Shown here: positions 57,861-64,000 of the stretch, in pieces
Layout of the letters: every line of letters begins with the position of its first letter
How positions within the stretch are numbered: position 1 is the stretch's first letter
Assembly: GCF_020536995.1 (NCBI RefSeq)
Contig: NC_068355.1
Location: 6,154,581-6,218,580, forward strand
Direction: 5' to 3'
DNA: 64,000 nucleotides
DNA from: Dreissena polymorpha
Taxonomy: Eukaryota > Mollusca > Bivalvia > Myida > Dreissenidae
Position numbers and translations under genes: made by a program
The notes under the pieces: model-generated
Told to the model about the DNA's origin: nothing
Seen by the model: only the letters and a program-made list of their open reading frames with translations
The model's database searches: none

Positions 57861-58118
57861 AGTCTTTTAATACTTCTGCACAATGAAAAAGACTCTGTTT
57901 AAAAAACTTTAAAAAACACGGTCTTCCCAAAATGAGCAGTTTATCTTTTTTTATTTTATAATCCACTTTTTTCCCACGAATTTCTTGCTCCGCAATACGA
58001 AGTACTATACCATTAATTGACCAGACCATGTTACGTGTCTGAAAACCAAATGATCAGAACATACATGCAAAAAAGCTGAAGAACTCGCCTCTCGCGCGTG
58101 GCTTTTGTTGTTATCTGG

Positions 58119-58541
58119 CAGTGCTCCAGCTAGAATTTGAAAAGGGCAGGGTGGCTTTTTTGTCAAAAGGGCACTTTCGACGCGCAGTATTTTGTGAAAA
58201 GGGCACTTTCGACGCGCAGTATTTTGTGAAAAGGGCACGTTCGAGCGCGCGGTTGTTTCTGGAATGCTTTCTATTGCATGTTAATTTATATGTTATAAAT
58301 AATTGTATTATTCCCATTATTATCAAACCATTCAAATATAATGTCTACAATGAGGATTAAACTAATTACAATGTAATAAGAGATTTATGAATCATCATTA
58401 TGTAAAAAAAAAAAAAAAAAAATTTTTTTTTTTTTTTTTTTTTGAGGGGGGGGGGGGCAGGGCGGAGGTTCGGGGGGGCAGGGCGGAGGTTCGGGAGGGC
58501 AGGGCGCGGCGCCCTTCGATTAAGGCCTAGCTGGAGCACTG
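58119..58541. mobile_element. hAT-like MITE with 5-bp target duplication (copy 2)
   Basis: Ends CAGTGCTCCAGCTAG and CTAGCTGGAGCACTG, flanked by TCTGG (58114-58118, 58542-58546). About 95 per cent like 10420-10843 by eye, with the same double GGGCACTTTCGACGCGCAGT and homopolymer block. Confidence 0.9.
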
Positions 58542-58661
58542 TCTGGTATCGAAGTGCCGTCTATTATCAAAGTATCCGCATAATCAGCGTGAGTTATAGC
58601 GCATGAAATTCCCAATTTGAAAGGCTAAGGCCTCTTCCCAGTTTCCTGATTAAAAGCCCTG

Positions 58662-60023
58662 ATGGATTGAGTAGCAGTTGAGTCTCTTCGGCTTATCTTT
58701 TGCAAAATCAATTGTGTTGGTCAGCTATTTTAAAATGTTGTCTTCATACAGTTGTTTTCATACAGTATGAAGACTAACGCCTAAATACTTCATTATTATC
58801 AGTTTATAAAGATTTATATTATCATCTAGTATCTACAGTGTACCCAGTTTGATTGAGTTGGATTTAATATTCTAGTTTTGTTACGACGATATTACAATTT
58901 AACAAGTAGGAATGAGCATTCATGCTTAGTTCAGTAATGATCAAATCCACTATTACCACCAGTTTAATGGAAACTACGACAGCAACAACAATAGCTGATA
59001 AGTATGTAGTTGGTGACGATACAATTTAGCAACATATATTTGGACATACATAACTGGAGAGTGTGATTAACTTATAATTAATAATTAAGTAAACTGTACA
59101 CCATGATATTTGAAAAACGTAATGAAGCATTATATGCATATGTCCGACTAAATTCGCGAATCAAGTTAAGTCTGATGCCGTTTGGCAACAATTTGAGATG
59201 CTCCTTTAGCACTGGTGTTGAAATTCTCTTGCTTATGTGAGATCTCAGTGCTCACTGTGCCTTATATTTGAATACAAAAAGCAATTCACCCACGTTTTTA
59301 ATGACATTACATTATATATGAACAGCATAATTTTTGCATGCTTTTTACTGCGACAAAGGAAGAACACCGATACATGACCACTGTTTATTTGAAGCTAGAA
59401 TTGGTTAAGCTTGCATTCCCAATCAGGATGTGCTTTTTGAATAACAATGGTATTTTTGCACATTGAGAATTCAACAAAGCAATTACAGTTGTGTGTGATA
59501 AATTAAATAATAATTTGTTTAAAAAAACTTAACTTGTTCAAATAAATAATTTGAAAATATTATGCAGGAAATGCATGATTTCCACAAGGATTACACCTGT
59601 TTGCCATTATCAGTCTCATAGGCTAAGTAAGAGGTCATAAAAAAGCCAACAAATGGCCAAAAACCCATTGAAATTATCGATTTATATTGACATTGGGTTG
59701 TTCATGCATAACTGTTCACATTGTCCATACTCTAACACTGTTCTGCTTACAAGTTTGGTCAAGAAGCAATTAAGATGTTATCCATAAAGGTGTGTGCACA
59801 CTGTGTGGTTGCATTTGTTTTATAAAGAGCGGTGTGGCGCAGTGGCATGCAAAATGCGGCTGGGAAAATCAATACAACTATCTGAGTACAGCGGCATACT
59901 ATTACTACTATACATCAGATTTGCATAGGGTACACTGTGTTTGTTATAAGTCATTTATGGTTATTTTAAAACGTAAAATATATAAATACTATTACAAATT
60001 GTAACTCTCGGAACTTGTGATAT
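58662..60023. other. Probable intron; one tRNA-like spot
   Basis: Mostly featureless. At about 59828-59850 GCGGTGTGGCGCAGTGGCAT looks like a tRNA A-box region, perhaps a SINE head without a body. Confidence 0.3.
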
Positions 60024-60081
60024 ATGGGGAGCCCTGACCGTTTTTTTATTTCATATCTCCACCCCATACAATTGTTTTCAG

Positions 60082-60215
60082 CCCCACCACAGTCGCAGCC
60101 CCCGTCAGTTCTGCCCCAGTCCCAGCCTCCACCCTCATATGAAGAGGTTCAGGCTATGTCTGCAGTCCAGGGACACCAGCCTTACCTAGGCCCACAAGGA
60201 TATAAACCAGAATGG
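60082..60215 (+). CDS. Exon of an unidentified proline-rich PPxY protein
   Basis: 134 bp between TTGTTTTCAG and gtgagt. Reads PPQSQPPSVLPQSQPPPSYE then EVQAMSAVQGHQPYLGPQGY and KPEW. PPSY is a PPxY motif, the ligand of WW domains such as those of NEDD4 ligases, and such Pro/Gln-rich tails often precede a membrane segment. Ends in phase 0. No further exon found in the window, so the family cannot be named. Confidence 0.65.
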
Positions 60216-60258
60216 GTGAGTAGTAAAATCCCAAAATCTGGGTCATATTTAGAGTTTT

Positions 60259-61573
60259 ATTATGCCCCCTTTCGAAGTTAAGGGGGCATATAGTGATCAG
60301 ACTGTCTGTCTGTCTGTCTGTCACACTTTGCGTTTAGGTTTCGAAAAATGCTCATAACCTCTATATCCCTTGAGATATAACCTTCATATTTGGTATGCAT
60401 GTGTATATGGGCGAGGCCTTTCCATACGCAGAAAATTTTGACCACTGTGACCTTGACCTTGAACTTAGGGTCCGCGTTTAGGTTTCCAAATCTGCGTTTA
60501 GGTTTCGAAAAATGCTCATAACTTCTATGTCCCTTGAGATATAACCTTCATATTTGGTGTGCATGTGTATATGGACAAGGTCTTTCCATACGCACAAATT
60601 TTTTTACCCCTGTGACCTTGACCTTGAACTTAGGGTCCACGCTTAGGTTTCGAAATCTGCGTTAAGGTTTCGAAAAATGTTCATAACTTCTATGTCTCTT
60701 GAGATATAACCTTCATATTTGGTATGCATGTGTATATGGACAGGGCCTTTCCATACGCACACAAATTTTGACCCCTGTGACCTTGACCTTGAAGTAAGGG
60801 TCTGCGTTTAGGTTTTGAAATCTGCGTTTTGGTTTCGAAAAATGCTCATACATTTGTAACTTCTATGTCCCTTGAGATATAATCCTCATATTTGGTATGC
60901 ATGTGTATATGGACAAGGCCTTTCCATAAGCACAAACATTTTGACCCCTGTGACCTTGACCTTGAAGTTAAGGTCCATGTTTAGGTTTCGAAATCTGCGT
61001 TTAGGTTTTGAAAAATGCTCATAACTTCTATGTCCCTTGAGATATAACCTTCATATTTGGTATGCATGTGTATATAGACAAGGCCTTTCCATATGCACAA
61101 AAATGTTGACCCCTGTGACCTTGACCTTGAACTTAGGGTCCGTGTTTAGGTTTCGAAATCTGCATTTAGGTTTCGAAAAATGCTCATAACTTCTATGTCC
61201 CTTGAGATATAACCTTCATATTTGGTATGCATGTGTATATGGACAAGGCCTTTCCATACGCACACAAATTTTGACCCCTGTGACCTTGACCTTGAAATAA
61301 GGGTCCGCGTTTAGGTTTCGAAATCTGCATTTAGGTTTTGAAAAATGCTCATAACTTCTATGTCCCTTGAGATATAACCTTCATATTTGGTATGCATGTG
61401 TATATGGACAAGGCCTTTCCATACGCACACAAATTTTTATCCCTGTGACCTTGACCTTGAACTTAGGGTCCGTGTTTAGGTTTCGAAATCTGCGTTTAGG
61501 TTTTGAAAAAAGCTCATAACCTCTATCAAGCGTTTATAGGGGCATAAGTCATCCTATGGTGACAGCTCTTGTT
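60259..61573 (+). mobile_element. Repeat family C, seven-unit copy
   Basis: Head hairpin TATGCCCCCTTTCGAAGTTA with GGGGGCATA, (CTGT)n, then seven units of 163-175 bp with GAGATATAACCTTCATATTT, GGTATGCATGTGTATATGGA and CTGTGACCTTGACCTTGAA. The tail is GACAGCTCTTGTTT. It begins 43 bp after the donor of the proline-rich exon. Confidence 0.9.
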
Positions 61574-62310
61574 TATTATAATATAGTTGTTTACAGTTTT
61601 TTCATAAATTTTACAATAATATTATACATGATACAAAATTAGAGGTGTTAGTATAAAAAAACTAGTATGTAATTAACTGTATGGTAAATCCTGATTTCAT
61701 ATCTATTGTTTAGTCATGGAGTGGCATATTATTAATGTATGTGAAAAGTAAGTGCACTGCTTCCCATATACAATTTAACTGTCCTTACCGGGCGCTTGAA
61801 TTTTGAAATAAAAGTCCCTGGGTATTTGAAATTGTTTGATCACTTTATTTTTTCAGTAAATGCAACTAGCCTTTCGGGTAATTTTACAATGTTTGCAAAA
61901 GCCTGTTATCTATTTACCCTTTGTTGCTAGGTTATGAAGTTTTGGGTCGTTATTAGGCAAATTGACAAGATCAATGCAGTTGGCAGTAACCTTACATTAT
62001 ACATGTACACCACTTACTGAGTGAGGATAGGAAAAATATATGAATGCCAGTTTCCTTGTTATGTATCCCAGTATGGAGTAGGGAAATATTAAGAATGAAA
62101 TTTAATGTATAAAAATTGGAGCCTCATCATAAAAATGTGTCTAATGGCATATGCGGCCAACCTACTTCCAGGCCAACATACGCAATTGGACAGTCTGTTC
62201 AGGATAAAATTGCTTTGATATAACAATATAGTTAATTCTGCAGCTAATGACAATTCCAATGTGGATTACATCCTTTTGCTATTATCTGTATTTAAAGCAA
62301 CTGACCATTT
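61574..62310. other. No clear features
   Basis: AT-rich, nothing supported. Confidence 0.4.
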
Positions 62311-62716
62311 TTATGTCCTCCACCACTATAGTGTATTGTTTTTGCCCTGTTGGTTTGTGTGTTTGTTTGTTTGCCCCAACTTTAACATTTGCAATAACTT
62401 TTGCAATATTCAAGATAGCAACTTGATATTTGGCATGCAAGTGTATCTCATGGAGCTGCTCATTTTGAGTGGTGAAAGGTCAAGGTCATCCTTCAAGGTC
62501 GAAGGTCAAATATATGGGTCAAAATCGCTCATTTAATGAATACTTTTGCAATGTTGAAGATAGCAACTTGATATTTGGCATGCATGTGTATCTCATGGAG
62601 CTGCACATTTTGAGTGGTGAAAGGTCAAGGTCATCCTTCAAGGTCAAAGGTCAAATATATAGCTTCAACGCTGCGCAGAAGGGGACATAGTGTTTCTGAC
62701 AAACACATATCTTGTT
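62311..62716 (+). mobile_element. Repeat family A, two-unit copy
   Basis: Decayed head (TATGTCCTCCACCACTATAG), (GTTT)n, two core units, and tail GTGTTTCTGACAAACACATA then TCTTGTT. Confidence 0.85.
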
Positions 62717-62864
62717 TTATTTTGGTTTTATCTTTGGAAGTATGCTGTAAAACTTCTGTATGTGTGTGTTGAATAACAAATCCAACAAACTACTGCAAAA
62801 CTAAGATATTTATTGATTTAATAATCAGCTCATAGTGTCGTGTCACCCACTTTGTGCTTAAACC

Positions 62865-63100
62865 TTTACATTTTGTCCAGGTTTTGAACATTTGTATCAA
62901 AGTGCTTCAACTTACAACTTTGAAACTTCGTATGTAGCTGCACCTTGATTAGTTCTACATGCCACACACATTTTTGGGTCACTAGGTTAAAGTTCAAGGT
63001 CACTGTGACCTCTTAAAAAAAAAACTTCTTACAAGCTTTCATTTATTAAAAACTGCACCCGCAGCCTAATGTGGCACCGGTTATGCCGTGCTCTTGTTTT
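62865..63100 (+). repeat. Interspersed repeat with a perfect ERE palindrome
   Basis: Reverse relative of 29562-29830: GCTTCAACTTACAACTTTGA, CCACACACATTTTTGGGTCA, then AGGTCACTGTGACCT (62997-63011) and GCCGTGCTCTTGTTT at the end. Confidence 0.65.
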
Positions 63101-64000
63101 GATTAAATTTAAAATGGTTGGACCAAATGTCAGTAAATTCAGTCAGTCTCAGACCAGCAGAATTTAACATGATCCATGATGTACCAAATTTCATTTTTTT
63201 ATTACAATAAAATTGTCACCTTACTGGTCCATCTTTCCATCCAGCCCCTTTTCAGCAGCACCCGTCTCTTTTCTTATCCTATATATTTCCCTTGTTGACC
63301 ATGTTTTTATTTTATTTGATGTTCATTAAATAAAGTAGTGCTAGTTAAAGAATATTTCTAAACGATACAACAGTTCTAGAATTTACAACTTTAACGAAAA
63401 GGTAAAATATACGCCTAGGTTGTAAGGCGTGTGCGTAGTTTTGCAGACTGTGTGTGAACTTACTCTTCTATTTTGACACTTAATATTTTTAGTATGAGGA
63501 AAACCCTATTAATCATTTTATAAGCTCATCTATTTTTATTTTTTTTTTAAAGAGCTATTGTCATCACCCTGTCGTTGGTGTAGGCGTTGGCGTTGGAATC
63601 CGGTTAAGTTTTGTGTTTTTGTCCACTTTTCTCATAAAGAATCAAATCTATTGCTTTCAACTTGGTACATGTACACTTACTTACTATCATTAGGGGACTG
63701 GGCAGGCAAAGTTAGATAAATTTGGCTGGAATTTTGACAGAATTATGTGCCCTTTTTATACTTAGAAAATGAAACATTTGGTTAGGTTTTGTGTTTAGGT
63801 ACAATCCCCATCCCCCCAAAAAGTGTGTTTTTTTCTCCATTTTTTATTATTATTGAAAGATCATATAATAAATGACCACACCCTCACACTATACCCTCTC
63901 ACCCCCTCCCCCCGACCCCACCCCGACCATGACCCCACCCCCCCCCCCCCCCCCTAAAAAAAAATATTTATTTTTTTGAAACATGGTTAAAGAAAACACA
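63101..64000. other. Right edge, low complexity
   Basis: No exon seen. A short repeat near 63550-63740 (AGAGCTATTGTCATCACCCT) and a C-rich, then A-rich, low-complexity block from 63885 to 63970. Confidence 0.4.

Larger units (their letters stand above)
56712..58661. mobile_element. Outer hAT-like MITE of a three-element nest
   Basis: Ends CAGGGCTTTT and AAAAGCCCTG, flanked by ATGGA (56707-56711, 58662-58666). Its own sequence (GGCCTCTTCCCA near both ends) is split by elements at 56907-57860 and 58119-58541; alone it is about 570 bp. Confidence 0.8.

Noticed and set aside
63885-63970. C-rich tract as a G-quadruplex promoter
   Set aside because: Low-complexity C and A runs at the edge with no gene start nearby.

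Overview
The window is eukaryotic, AT-rich and intron-dense, and looks like a heterodont bivalve mollusc; the dispersed repeats remind me of Dreissena-type genomes, but the species is an inference. Exons are short (about 70-235 bp) with GT-AG borders, and introns are crowded with tandem-core interspersed repeats, MITEs and tRNA-derived SINEs. One 100-base assembly gap (N) lies at 12793-12892.

Layout. (1) About 1-8620, minus strand: a multi-exon gene that starts at 8620 with a myristoylation-type N-terminus. Eight further exons can be joined in phase or nearly so, and the last two resemble the degenerate RRM repeats of PARP14/DTX3L-type proteins; it probably runs off the left edge. (2) 8621-17700: upstream sequence and repeats, including a 39-bp minisatellite, a TIR-bounded MITE, a LINE reverse-transcriptase remnant split by a TTAA-type MITE that carries a tRNA-like core, and a tandem array rich in nuclear-receptor half-sites. 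(3) About 17788-30356, minus strand: a gene for a Ulp1-like C48 cysteine protease domain followed by a PHD finger, with a tandemly duplicated exon block in its middle; a first exon at 35649-35767 may belong to it. (4) 31726-35039: a Harbinger-like DNA transposon with another TIR element nested in it. (5) 38190-51740, plus strand: a nearly complete branched-chain-amino-acid aminotransferase (BCAT), ten exons found and only the initiator exon missing. (6) 51741-64000: repeats, a three-layer nest of small transposons, and one or two exons of an unidentified plus-strand gene with a PPxY motif.

The genes do not form an operon or pathway. BCAT is mitochondrial metabolism; the C48-PHD protein suggests SUMO/ubiquitin-like processing at chromatin; the left gene suggests an RNA-binding or ADP-ribosylation-linked scaffold. 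BCAT and the minus-strand exon at 35767 face away from one another and may share a promoter region.

The most striking non-genic signal is that several unrelated-looking repeat families carry, in their tandem cores, perfect or near-perfect estrogen-response-type palindromes and AGGTCA direct repeats, with a shared layout of head hairpin, tetranucleotide microsatellite, tandem core and tail hairpin. This fits the pearl/Helentron-like elements known from bivalves.
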